A stretch of DNA of 64,000 bases, taken from the NCBI GenBank assembly GCA_026636295.1, contig CP089454.1, forward strand, positions 558,001 to 622,000. The letters run 5' to 3'. How positions within the stretch are numbered: the stretch's first letter is position 1; every line of letters begins with the position of its first letter. Below the pieces are notes generated by a model that was not told the DNA's origin, did no database searches, and worked only from the letters and a program-made list of their open reading frames with translations. Origin of the DNA: Medakamo hakoo. Lineage: Eukaryota; Chlorophyta; Trebouxiophyceae; Coccomyxaceae. Below, piece by piece: positions 17,821-28,425 of the stretch. The position numbers were made by a program, and so were the translations under genes.

Positions 17821-17943
17821 TCACCCAGACGCGGACGCCTCGTCCTGGCCGTGCTCCTCAACATCGCGTGGGTTGGAGGCCATGATCCCTCTCCCTTTTT
17901 TGTTGGCCGCTGTTTCTTCGTTTCTTCTTTACTGTGAAAAAGC
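17821..17943 (-). repeat. Exon-1 direct repeat, outer copy (gene fragment)
   Basis: Second copy of the first exon and 5' flank of the 218-aa gene. No downstream exon follows, because the sequence runs straight into the right U5 flank. With the U1 gene 160 bp further on, it mirrors the order of the inner exon 1 and the U1 fragment. Confidence 0.75.
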
Positions 17944-18098
17944 CCGTTTCCCCTTCCAGGCCTGCGCCCAGCTCCCCTCCTCGCCCACCCAACACCCCGC
18001 CCCACCCAGGCACGCGCGCGCTGTCCCACCACCGCCAATAAACGTCTCTCCTCTCCAAGCACGTGTGTGTGTTCACAGTCTTTGAAAGGTGGGGGGGC

Positions 18099-18262
18099 GG
18101 ACGGGCGCGCGGACGCGACACCGTCCCTGAAAAAATTGAAGCTGGCTCTCTGGCACTTGACCAGGAGACAGGCGGGCCGGCGTGCGGTGAGTGCGGTGCA
18201 GACCGGCCCGCCCGGACCCCTCGCCTGCTTGAGCGCGAGGCAGTCACAGCTCAGGTAAGTGG
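18099..18262 (-). ncRNA. U1: U1 spliceosomal snRNA
   Basis: About 164 nt, the usual U1 length. ACTTACCTG (18260-18252) is the 5' arm that pairs with splice donors. Helix H is GAGCTG/CAGCTT. Stem-loop I is CCTCGC/GCGAGG with loop GCTCAAGCAG, agreeing at 7 of 10 positions with the U1-70K-binding loop. Stem-loop II is a long GGGCGGGCCGG/CCGGCCCGCC stem with TGCAC in the loop (U1A side). Stem-loop III is CTGG/CCAG. The Sm site AATTTTTTC is at 18137-18129, and stem-loop IV is GGACGG/CCGTCC. The order and four-way junction fit U1. The 5' dinucleotide reads CC rather than AU, so the exact start is uncertain. Confidence 0.9.
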
Positions 18263-18328
18263 CGCGACCGAGATGGCGACCTCACCAACAGGAGGTCGGA
18301 GGGCGCGGCAAGGGCAAGGGTGGGGCGT

Positions 18329-18342
18329 CATGTTGTGACTTG
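18329..18342 (-). promoter_or_regulatory. Possible snRNA upstream element, U1
   Basis: CAAGTCACAACATG matches the U4 element TAAGCCACAACACG at 11 of 14 positions. It lies 80 nt before the inferred U1 start rather than 71; either the spacing differs or U1 begins about 9 nt earlier than assumed. Confidence 0.4.
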
Positions 18343-18621
18343 TTGGCAGGTTTGCACCAGGCAGGGGCCCGCCCGCGCCGCTGTTGGCTGCCTGAGCGCG
18401 CCGAGGACTTTCGTGAATTTAGCACTGACGGCGGAGGCCGAAACATTGGTGGCCTTGGGCGGGAGGCGGCGGGCGCCCGCGTTGAAATGGAACGGCGGGC
18501 GGGGGAGGGGGGGGGGGTCCCACCCTCCCGCTCCCACGCGCGCGGGCGGCCTCGGACACTCTCTCAAAGCTCGAGGGGGCTTTGGGGCCCTCGCTCGCGC
18601 CCCACCACCTTTTGCACGCAC

Positions 18622-19266
18622 ATGCGCCCCCGCCCCGCCCCACCCTTCCTGGTCTTGCTGACCATCGTCGCCCTGACCGCCGTGACGGCGCTGTGCGGCG
18701 GTCTGCACGCGCGGCTCGGCGGCCGAGGGCCGGCCGCCTCGGGGCGCGCGGGCGCCGCCGCCGTCGCGGCACGACACCGCCGCGCCCTGAAAGGCGGCGG
18801 CCCAGAGTCCGAGACCCGCTACACGTTCGGGTCGGGCGACGGCGCGGCGGGCGGCATCGACGCGTCCGCGGGCGAGGGCGTGGACACGTCCATGGACTCG
18901 GCCGTCGGCGCGGGCGCGTCCGCGGCCCAGTCGGTCTCCGCGTCGGAAGGGACCAAGGCGGGCGGCGGCGGCCTGGTCGCCCGCCCGTTCCGCCGGTCCG
19001 GGGGCGGCCGCCGGGCGGGCGCGTCCGTCTCCTCAGCGCTGGCCCTGTACGGCGGGCCCTGCTCGACGGGCAACAACAACTTCCCGCCCATCCCGTCCAT
19101 CGACGTCCGGTCGAAGAGCAAGGGCAGCGGGGATGGCGGCGGCGGAGGGAGCGGCGGGAGCGGCGGCGGCGGTGGAGGGGGCGGCGGCGCCGCCGCGCCT
19201 CCTAGCCCGTCCAACTCCACCAACAGCAGCCCGGGCAACCGACGCCTGCTGTGCAGCGGGCGGTGA
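18622..19266 (+). CDS. Small secreted or membrane-anchored Gly-rich protein, unidentified
   Basis: A single exon of 214 aa starting at an ATG followed by MRPRPAPPFLVLLTIVALTA, a basic lead plus hydrophobic residues about 9-24. This is a signal peptide or signal anchor. The rest is low-complexity Gly/Ala/Ser, with a conserved-looking island YGGPCSTGNNNFPPIPSIDV (about 138-157), poly-Gly, then Asn/Ser-rich sequence and an LLCSGR C-terminus. Only a few cysteines. The PCSTG...FPPIP patch suggests a processed extracellular segment, but no family is recognised. It diverges from U1, with 360 bp between. Confidence 0.55.
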   Translation: MRPRPAPPFLVLLTIVALTAVTALCGGLHARLGGRGPAASGRAGAAAVAARHRRALKGGGPESETRYTFGSGDGAAGGIDASAGEGVDTSMDSAVGAGASAAQSVSASEGTKAGGGGLVARPFRRSGGGRRAGASVSSALALYGGPCSTGNNNFPPIPSIDVRSKSKGSGDGGGGGSGGSGGGGGGGGGAAAPPSPSNSTNSSPGNRRLLCSGR

Positions 19267-19568
19267 CAGAGGTGGGTGGGAGTGGGTGGGCAGGGAGAGA
19301 AGAGAGAACGGTTTGCAAACCCCAACCCCCTCCCGGGGGGTCGAGAGGAGGGTCTGTCCCATCCATCCCAGCCTCGCCGTCGTCGCAAGCCCACACGCAC
19401 ACGCGCTCTCACCATCCCCTCCGTCCCTCGGCTGGGGTCGCTCACACGCCTGCCTGTCCCTCATGGGAAGCGGCGGGCTACACCCACCCACCCACCCATT
19501 TCTCCCCCTCGTGTGCAGATGCTGCCGTCCCCCTGCTGATACTCACACCGCCAAACAAAAAAAAAGAC

Positions 19569-20915
19569 ATGGACGACCCACCATCCATCGACGCGGCCGG
19601 CCCGGACCCGTATGAAGTCCTGGGCCTGCCCTCGCCCGCGTCAGGCGCCGCCCCACCAAGCGACGCCGACATCCGCCGCGCCTTCCGCCGGCTGGCCCTC
19701 GTCAAGCACCCGGACAAGGCGCGCGGCGTGAGCGCGGCCGTCGCCGCCGCCGAGTTTGACGCCCTGCAAAAGGCGTACGACGCGCTGACGGATGCTGGCG
19801 CGCGCGCGGCGTGGGATGACGTGTTGAAGTACGTGTGTGCGTGCGTGTGTGTGAGGGGAGGGCAGCACCCTGGGTGGGCCGGCCGGCGTGTGTCTCGGCC
19901 GACGCATGGGGGGAGAGCGCTCTCGCGTGCGCTCACCCCCCCTGCCCCCTCGACCCCAACTCCACACCACAACAGGGCCCGCGCCGCCCGGGCCGCCCGG
20001 GACGCCGCCCGCGGCGCCGCCCGCGCCGCCATGATGGCCGACCTGGCGGCGCGTGAGCGCGGTGAGAGCGCGGCGTCAGGCGGCCCGCCGTCGGCTGAGG
20101 CGGCGGCCGCGGCGCGGTTGCAGGCCGAGCTCGCGCGCGTGCGTGCCGCGGCCAAAGCCGCGAGAGCGGCGGCGGCTCCACCACCACCTCCACGCCCTGC
20201 GCCTCCGGCCGTCCCGTCTGCGTCCGACCGGGAAGAACTCGCCCGCAGCTTGAAGGTGACGTGGGCGCCGGCCGACGGCGAGGTGTCACCGGCCGACTTG
20301 AAGGCCGCGCTGGAAAGCATCGCGCCGGTGGCGGAGGTCGTGATGCGCCCGCCGCCGCCGCCCGGGTCCAAGCGGTCGCGCAAGGCAACAGCCGCGGCTG
20401 TGGTCGTCATGACCAGCCGGGCGGGTGCCGAAGCCGCGGCCGCCGCGCCCGTGGCGGGCCCGCACGGGCCGCTGCTGGTGGTGCCGCTCGCGCGCGCGCG
20501 CACGGTGGGGGAAGCGGCGGCGGGCCTGGCGGCGGACGACGGCTTGGCCAGTGCGGCGGCGGCGGCCAAACGCGCAGCAGCGGCGGCCGGGCCTGAGGGC
20601 AACGGCGCCCCGGCCGCGCCTAGAGCGCGCGCGCCACCACCCCCACCCACCCGCCCGCTCTTTGCAGCGTATGGTGGTGGAGGTGGCGCGAGCGCTCCAC
20701 CGTCGCAACCGCCCGCCATGCCGCGGGCGACGTCCTTCCCGGGCCTGGGCCGCGGCCGTGGCGGCGGCGGCGGCGGTGCGTCGTCGTTTCCAGGCGGCGG
20801 CCGTGGTGGGAGTGTGGCGGCCGCCGTCCGCCCTCCAGGCGCGGCCGCGGCGGCCGCGCGCGCGGCCCTGGCCGCCAAGCTGGCCGCGGAGGAGGAGGAG
20901 GCCGAGGAGGCGTAG
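19569..20915 (+). CDS. DNAJC17: DNAJC17/Cwc23-like J-domain protein with RRM
   Basis: Exons 19569-19828 and 19976-20915 (GTACGTG...ACAG, phase 2) give 399 aa. The J domain (about residues 13-87) has DPYEVLGLP, an RRAFRRLALVKHPDK block with the HPD triad, and FDALQKAYDALTD. A charged Ala/Arg helix follows, then a degenerate RRM (about 195-260) including LKVTWAPADGEVSPADLKAALE. The tail is Gly/Pro-rich with RG repeats. J domain plus C-terminal RRM is the architecture of DNAJC17 and yeast Cwc23, which act in spliceosome assembly and disassembly. An Ala-rich linker is species-specific. It lies 1.3 kb from the U1 gene. Confidence 0.82.
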   Translation: MDDPPSIDAAGPDPYEVLGLPSPASGAAPPSDADIRRAFRRLALVKHPDKARGVSAAVAAAEFDALQKAYDALTDAGARAAWDDVLKYVCACVCVRGGQHPGWAGRRVSRPTHGGRALSRALTPPAPSTPTPHHNRARAARAARDAARGAARAAMMADLAARERGESAASGGPPSAEAAAAARLQAELARVRAAAKAARAAAAPPPPPRPAPPAVPSASDREELARSLKVTWAPADGEVSPADLKAALESIAPVAEVVMRPPPPPGSKRSRKATAAAVVVMTSRAGAEAAAAAPVAGPHGPLLVVPLARARTVGEAAAGLAADDGLASAAAAAKRAAAAAGPEGNGAPAAPRARAPPPPPTRPLFAAYGGGGGASAPPSQPPAMPRATSFPGLGRGRGGGGGGASSFPGGGRGGSVAAAVRPPGAAAAAARAALAAKLAAEEEEAEEA

Positions 20916-21108
20916 AGACTGTCGTAGTGTGTAGTGCAGAACTGTGTAGCAAGCTGTGCGTGTGCACGCGCCCTCCCTCTCGTCCCCCCCTTCCATCACT
21001 CCACCCTGGCCTCACTCTGCGGAACCAAGCCACGGCCCGCGCGCCGTCGCCGACAAAAGAAAATGCCGGGCCGGGCCTAGTCTCTTTGCTGGCCTCTTTC
21101 CCCGCAGC

Positions 21109-22524
21109 ATGTCCGCCGTCGGCGAGGCCGTGCCGGACCCCGCCGGTGCAGCCTCAGAAGGCGCGGGCGAGCATTCCGAGCCGTCGTACGGCGCGAGTCC
21201 GGTGCGTTTTTTTTTCTTTTTGTGTGGCAACGGATGTCTCGCCCGCAACGCCGCCCTTGCTCCATGCCGCAGCCCTGTTCCGCCGCTCCACGCGATGCCA
21301 GCATGGACTCTAGTACACGCTGGGAGAGCGAGTGGCGGTGCCGCAATTGGTTTTCCGCGGGCGGGCGGGTGGAGGGCGCCGAGCCGCCATTGGCTGGGCC
21401 ACGACATCGGCCCGCGACCCCCGCGCGTCCCTCACCCTCTCCATCCCCATTCATCCCCCCGTCGTCGTCGTCCCACCACCTCCCCTCAGCGCATCGCCCG
21501 GTCCCAGATTTCGACGGCCCTGTCCTTTGGGGAAGCTCACCCCGTGGCAGTCCTGGCTGCGGCGTCGGCGGCTGTGGGGTCACGCGGCGCGTCAGCCGGC
21601 GAGTCGTCGGCCCAGTCTGCGGCCGACGACGCGGAAGAGGGCGGCGAGGGCGAGGCCGGCGCGCCTGCCGTCGTGGCCACGACGGGCGGTGGCGCCGCCG
21701 CCGCCGCACCAGCCACAGGCCCGTCCAGGGCGCCATCCCGGTCTCGACGGCCCGGGCGTGGAGGCGGCGGCGGAGGCCGGGCCACGCCCGGCCGTGGGCG
21801 GGGCGGCGGCGGCAGCCGGGGCTCTGCGGCCGTGGTCGAGGCCGCGGCTGCGGCCGCGGCCGCCGTGGGCGGCACACCCGCCGGCCCTGGGCCGGCTCAA
21901 GCGACAACCGGCCCGCCTGCAACCGCCGCCGACCCGTCCCCACGCCCGGCGGACGAGCCGGCCGCCGCCACCGCGCCGGCCGCGCCCGCTGCAGCCGTGC
22001 CGCTGCCACCGCCCGCGCCGCCGTCGGCCTTTGCCCGCCCGGCCGCGGACGCCGTCGGCCCAGGTCCAGCCCTGCCGCCCATCGCGACAGCGACAGCAGG
22101 CCAGCAACAACCGCACCACCCACCGCTGCCCTTGCCACCACGCGGCGGCGGCGGTGGAGGCGGCGGCGGCGTCCCTCCCCCTCCCCGGGCTGCCTCCCTC
22201 CTCTCGTCCGCCTGGCGCCCGCCCGCCTCGCCGCCGCCGCGGTACCCGCCCTCGCCCTCCGCCGCACGCGCGGCGGGGAGTGGCGCGTCCCACACACGGG
22301 CGGGCGCGGCCCGGGCCGCGGCTGCCGCGGCTGCGGCTGGAGGTGGAGGTGGTGGTGGAGGCGGCGGCGGCGGCGGCGGCTCGGCCGCGCGCGCTGCCTT
22401 GGCCGCGGGCGCGGCCGTCGCTGCTGCCCGCCGTGCTGCTGCCGCCACGTCCGGCGTTGGTGGGGCTGGTGGGGCAGGCGCTCCACCCCCGCCTCTCCAC
22501 CCCAGCCGCCTCCTTGGCGGGCCA

Positions 22525-22556
<32 letters not shown>

Positions 22557-23445
22557 GCACGCCCCGCTCAGCCACCACCCCCTGCCGCCCGCCGTCAACA
22601 TCTCCCGCCGGGGGTCGGGCGGTGGGCTGGCCGGCGCGGGTGGCAGTGGGCTCCAGCACCTGGGTGGGGGTGGCGGTGCGGCGGCGTCGCCTGTCGCAGT
22701 GCTGACGCCCACCACCGCTGCCGCCGCGGCCGCTGCTGCCGCGGCCGCGGCCGCCTTTGCCGCCGCCCCGCTCCCGCCCACCCACCTCCTGCCCGGCACG
22801 CCCACGACGCCCGGCATGCCGCCACTGGCCGCGGCCGTCCCTCCGTACCACGCTTCGCCCGCGCCCGCCGCCGCCGCTGTGGCCGCGGCTGCTGCTGCTG
22901 CTGCCCTTCCAGCCCAACCCCCCCCGCCCCCAGCCGAAGCGGCGGAAGCTCGCATCGACGACGGCGGCGGGCCCGCGCCCTCCGACGGCGTGGGCGGCGG
23001 TCCCACCGGTGGCGGCGGCGGCGGGGTTGGTGGCTACCCGCCTGACAGAGGCGTGGACGGGCGCGCGCCTGGCCCGGGCGCGTCTGGCGCCGCCCTGTCG
23101 GCCGTGGGCGCGCCGCCGCTGCACCGCCAGGCCACGGGCGCGAGCCCGGTCGTGACGGGCGGCGCCGGCGCCGCGCTGGGCTGGGACGGAGCGGCCGGGC
23201 CGCCTGCGTTGCCGGGCGCACACGCGCCGCCCGCCCCGCCCGCCGATGCGCCGTCCGCCCAGCAGCAGCAGCCCCGGCAGGCGGCGGGCTGGCACCCGCA
23301 CCTGCACCATCCCCACCCCGCCCACCTCCACAACACGCACAGCCCGTCCGCCGCCAACAGCGACGCCGGCCTGCCGCCGCTGGCGCCGGCCCAGGGCATG
23401 CAGGCGGCTGCTCCCATTGCGGCACCCCTGCCCTGGACAAGCGTC

Positions 23446-23492
<47 letters not shown>

Positions 23493-26400
23493 GACTCCGG
23501 CCCACGGCAGCGCGGCCGGCCCGCTCCCGCCGCACCACCACCACCACCAGCCGGCGGCTGCGCCCGTCGCCTTCCCAGCCGCGGCTGCCATGACGGCCGC
23601 CGCGTCTGCTGTTCTAGGCGGCGGCGGCGGCGGCCTGGACGGCGGGGGCTGGGCGCCGCCCGCCCGCCCGCCGCGCGCGTCTGGCGAGGGCGAGGCGGGT
23701 GGGGGTGGTGGCCTGCCCGGCCGCACGCCCGGGCCCGGCACTGGTGGAGGCGGTGGGGGCAGCGGCTTCCTCCCACGCCACGCCCACGCGTCCAACGCCC
23801 CGCCAGCCGACGCGAGCGCGGCGGGCGAAGCCGCCCCCCCGGCGGTGGCCGGCGGTGGCCGGGCTGGAGGTGGCGGCGGCAGCGGGCCGGACCGCCCGCT
23901 CCCGCCTGGCCTGCCCGCAGCGGCCGCGTCGGGCGCGGGCCCGCGGGCCGGCCCCCTGCCCGGCACGCCCGGCGTGGTCGGCGGCCTGGGTGCCGGCTCT
24001 GTCCCGCCCGGGCCCGCGGCCGACGCGGCGCCCGCGCCCCTCCCGCCCCCACCCCCGCCGTACGCCCCCGTCCCCGTCGCGCCGCCGCCCCAGCACGCGG
24101 CCGCGTCCGTGCACGCGACCGTGCTGTCCGAGGACGACGGCGGGTCCAGTGGGCCGGAGACGGACTCGTCGTCCATGCGTGGCGCGGGCAGCGGGTCTGG
24201 GTCCGGCGGCGCCGCGGCCGGCAGCCGGGGCCGCCGTGGCCGTGGCGGTGCAGGCAGCGGCGCGGCGGGCGGAGGGATGGACGCGCCGGCCGCGGGCGCC
24301 GCCCAACCCCCGCCACCGCCGCCCAACCTGGTCCAAGCCCGCGAATCGCTGACAGGCGACCCGGCGGCCAGCGCCATTCTGGCTGGGCCACCGCCGGCCG
24401 GTGGCGGCCGGGCGGCGACGAGCGTGGGCGGCGCGGCTGCTGAAGCGAGTGCGGCGGCCGCACCAGCGCAGCAGGTGCGGCAGCCCTTCCGCGCCGCCTC
24501 CGCCAGCCCGCCGCCCGGCGCTGGCGGCCCCATCCCGGAAGCCGCGTCCGACGGCCTGCGCCTGCCTGTTGACGCCCAGCCAGCCGTGCCCCAGGAAGCC
24601 GTGTTTGTGGCCGTGGGTGGCGGCGGGCGTGGAGAGGGAGGCCAGCGGGCGGGCGGGTCGGCTGCACCCGGCGCCGGCCGCGGCGACCGCCACTCCGCCG
24701 GGCCGTCGGTGGAAGTGGCGGCCGCGCCCGCCCCTGCTGAGCCTGCCAATGCTGAGCTGGTTGTGGCTCCCGCGGCGGGTGACGATGACGACCTGGACGG
24801 CGGCGGGACGGGTGGAGGCGGCGGGCGGGAAGGCGGCCATGCGACGACCACCGCTGACGGCAGCCACCAACCCGCCGAACCCAGCGGCGTGCGCGGCAGC
24901 GGCATTGCCGAGCCGGCTGGCCGGCACACGGGTCCGACGGGCACGGGTCCGTCGCCGTCCATGGCCGGTGCGGGTGACGGTGGCGGTGGCGGCGGCGGCG
25001 GCGGCGGCGGTGGCGGCGGTGTGGCGCGGCCCCCGCCGCCGCCAGCTGTCAACCTCTCGGCCGCGGGCGAGGGCGGCGCCACGCTGGGCGGCGGGCCCGT
25101 CGTCGTCGCGCCCGCCGCGTCCGCCCGGGGCGCGGGCCCCCCTCCCGCACCACCACCACCTCCCTTGGCAGCAGCTCCCGCTGTTTTAGCCACCGCGCCC
25201 AGCGCGGCCGCCGCCCTGTCGGTCGCGGCGGGTGGGCCGCCTGGTGGCGGCGGCCACCCGGGCCGCCGCCGCCTCGGTTCGGTCACGGCCAGCCCGCCGC
25301 CCGCCCTGCCCGCCGCTGCCGCGTCGCCGGTGGCCATGCCTCCAGCACCAGCAGCGGGCGCTCCCCTGCCCCACCACCAACAAGCTGCGGCCTTCCACTA
25401 CCACCGCCGGGCCGTGGGCGGGGGCGGCGAGTTTGGTGGCGCGGGCGGCGCCGACACGCCGCGCGCGGCGTCCACGGCCGCGCCGCTGCCCGCGCCTGCC
25501 GGTGCGGTCGTCACTTCTCCGCTGATGGAACCGCGGCGCTACCCTTCGTTGACTGGTGACGCGCCTGGGCCCGCGGCTGTCGAGGGCGCGGCCGCGCCTG
25601 CGGCGGGCAGCGAGCTCGTGGCGGGGGGCGCGGGTGGTGGTGGAGGTGGCGGCCCGCTGGCCACCGACGAGCCGGCAGCCGGGGAGCCCCCCGCTCCCAC
25701 GCCCGCCGCCGCCACCGTCGCCCACTCGGGCGCCGCGCCTATCGCGGCCGTCGACGAAAACGACGCGGACGCGGGCGCTGGTGGTCAGGGGAATGGCGGC
25801 AGTGGGCACGACGCGCCCGGCACGACGACGGCCGGCCGCACGCCCACGACCGCGCCTGCCACCGCCGCGGCCGCCGGCTCGGACGCGGTGGCTGTGGTTG
25901 CAGATGAAAACCGACCAGGTGGGGGGCGGGGCAGCGCGGCCGCTCCCCGGGCAAGCGGCCGGCCCGGCGGCCGCCGCGGGTCGGGCGTGGCCGGGTCGAC
26001 CGCGGCGCCTATCACCGCCGCCGCCGCCAGCACGGTCGCCGGTGCGGTGGCCAGCGCGGACACGGGACCCGCGGTGGCGGTGCCTGCTGCTGGTGCTGCT
26101 GGTGCTGCGGCAGCACCAGCCGCTGCCAGCCCGCCTGCACGCCGGCCGGCCCGGCCGCCCCGGTCTGCGCCTGCCCAAGCAACGCCCACGCCCGCGCGGC
26201 GCACGCTGCGCCCGCGGGTGTCGGGGCGCGTCGTCGCCGCGACGCCCGCGGCGGCCGCGCCCGCTGCTCCACCTCCCACGACGCGCAGTGGCGGCCCGCG
26301 TGGCCCACGGCCCGCACTTACTGTCGTCATGGCCGGCGGCGGCCTGCCGGGCGGGCCTGAGGACGGCGGCGACTCGCGCGCGCCTGGGCGGCGGGGTGGC

Positions 26401-26535
26401 GGCGGGCGGGCCGGGCGGGCAGGCCCGCCTGCGCCGCCTCCGCCACCGCCACCGCCCACGGGCCGCCGCACGCGCGCCGCTGCGCCTGCACCCCCTCCAC
26501 CCCCGCCTCCCAAGCGGCGCCGGGCGGCCAAGTGA
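21109..26535 (+). CDS. 1712-aa low-complexity Gly/Ala/Pro-rich protein
   Basis: Exons 21109-21201 and 21490-26535 (GTGCGT...TCAG, phase 0). Exon 1 encodes an acidic start ending GEHSEPSYGASP. Exon 2 opens with RIARSQISTALSFGEAHPVA, the only segment that looks folded (about residues 32-62). Everything else is Gly, Ala and Pro runs with short His, Gln and Arg-Gly patches, and it ends in a basic PPPKRRRAAK tail that could be a nuclear signal. Long open frames also exist on the opposite strand, but they are compositional. The spliced start and uninterrupted 5-kb frame make this the likely coding strand. Function unknown; a disordered nuclear scaffold is a guess. Confidence 0.6.
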
Positions 26536-26677
26536 GGTTTTGTTTTGACGCTGTGCGCGTGTCTCTCTTTTTTGTCAAGGTTTTTGTAGCGATGATTGTT
26601 GTTCGTCCTTCTAAACACTGCCCTCTCACCTCTTCCCCTCTCCCCACCTCTCCCCCCCCCCCCCCCCGCCTCCCGCG

Positions 26678-27175
26678 TCACCCTCGCGTCCCGTACTGTG
26701 CCGTCCACGCGTCCAGCGCCGCCGCGTCCGCGCTGCTGGCCGACGCTTTCACCACGTGCAACGCGTCCGCGAAATCGGCCGCCGTCACGCCGCGCACCGC
26801 CGCCGCGGGGACGCGCGCCAAGTCCCGCTCGCCCAGCTCGCGCAGCGGCGCCATCGCGGCCTCGGCCCCCGCCGCGGTCAGGTCGGCGTGCGAGTACCCC
26901 TGCGTCGCGGCCGCCAGCATGTCCAGCTCTTCTGGGCGCGGGCGCCCACCGCCGGCGTCCAACAGCCGGCCGATGAGGGTGCGCCGGGTGGGGCCGTCGG
27001 GCAGGGGCACAAGGATGCGGCGGCTCAGGCGGCGGCGCACCGCGTCGTCCAGGTCGGCGGGGCGGTTGGTCGCGCAAATGACGGTCACGGCCGGGCCCGG
27101 CCCGCCGTCGGCGGCCGCGGCCAGGCGGTCAAAGCAGGTGAGAAACTCCGTCTTCATCCGCCGCGATGCTTCGTG

Positions 27176-27207
<32 letters not shown>

Positions 27208-28120
27208 GGGCGCTCAACAGCGCGTCGGCTTCATCAATGAAAACGATGGCGGGCGCGACGCCCGCCGCGGCGACAAACAGGGCGCGCATGAGCTTCTCGC
27301 CCTCGCCGTGCCAGCGCGAGGTCAGGGACGCGGACGAGACGGACATGAGCGCCGCCCCGGCCTCGCCGGCCAGCGCGCGGACCAGCAGCGTCTTGCCGTT
27401 GCCGGGCGGGCCGTACAACAAAATGCCGCGCGCGGGCGACCGCAGGCCCCGGAACAGGTCGGGGCGTGACGCGGGCAGGACGACCGCCTCCCGCAGCGCG
27501 GCCTTGGCGGCGTCCAAGCCCACGACCGAGGCCCAGGGCGGCGGGGGCCGCGTGTCGAGCGTGTCTGCCAGGACGTCCGCGGCCAGGCGGTCGCCTTCGG
27601 CCGCGGCGGGGGTGGGCGCGGCCGTGGCCGCCGCCCGGCCGCGCGAGGGTGCCCGCGGCGGCGGCGACGGCCCTCGCCGCGGTGGCACAGCAGCCTGCGT
27701 CCTGGGAGGCGCCGGCACCGCACCCACCGCCGGCCCCCGTCCCGCTGCCGCGGCGGCCGCGGCGGCCGCCCACGCGTGGAGGTCGGCGCGGTGGGCGGCC
27801 GGCGTGGAGGCCACGGGCCCCAGGCCGTTGGTCGGGACGCGCAGGGCCAGGCCTTCTCCCGCCACGCGCACCGCCAGGGCGTAGAGCTGTGATGCGCCCT
27901 GTGTGTCGCCCGCTGCGGCGCGGGAGGCTGCCCGGTCCATGGCATCCTGTTTTTTTTTTTTTGGGGCGTGCAGGGGGGTTGAGCAAGACAGCGCGGACAG
28001 GGCAAAAAGAGGCTGCCACTGCCGCCACAGCTGCGCGCGCACCTTGGCCAGTTCATGGTACCCGGCCAGCTTGGTGGCCGGGTCGGCCGGAGCCTCGGGC
28101 TTGGGCCGGAGCCAATGCAT
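26678..28120 (-). CDS. Spastin-like MIT-domain AAA ATPase
   Basis: Exons 28120-28043 and 27946-26678 (GTGCGC...ACAG, phase 0) give 448 aa. Splicing restores an N-terminal MIT domain (about residues 17-62: KLAGYHELAK joined to DAMDRAASRAAAGD). The AAA domain follows a Pro/Ala linker: WASVVGLDAAKAAL, Walker A GPPGNGKT (205-212), pore-loop RWHGEGEKL, Walker B VFIDEAD, CATNRP sensor and the arginine region RRRLSRRI. MIT plus this meiotic-clade AAA cassette fits spastin-type ATPases, which sever microtubules or remodel ESCRT-III. Vps4, katanin and fidgetin-like proteins are alternatives; the short linker and N-terminal MIT favour spastin or a Vps4 relative. A poly-Gly insert follows Walker B. Confidence 0.8.
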
Positions 28121-28425
28121 GGTGCGGGAGCGCGCCGCGCGGGCGGCGGTGCGGCCACACTCACGCCCGCTCCCAATGTTTGCTGCAGTGAGACGCGCGG
28201 CGGCCTCGCCCGCACGTCTCACTGCTTCTTTCGTCCCAGAGTCTCGGCGCCACGAGCCCCACTGTCCCAAGCCCGCGCACCTCCCTGTCCGCGAGACCTC
28301 TCATCCGCACGCCCCGCCACACAGCACGTGCGGGCCGAACCCACCGTCCTCCCTCCGCACCTTGTTTTTTGCTCGCAAAGCAAGACGGCTGGCCAAATCG
28401 ACACAGGGCCTCAACTCATCTCCCC

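Noticed and set aside
22595-24667. Very long minus-strand ORFs across the low-complexity gene
   Set aside because: Triplet-rich GC DNA gives long frames on several strands. Only the plus frame links to a clean first exon.
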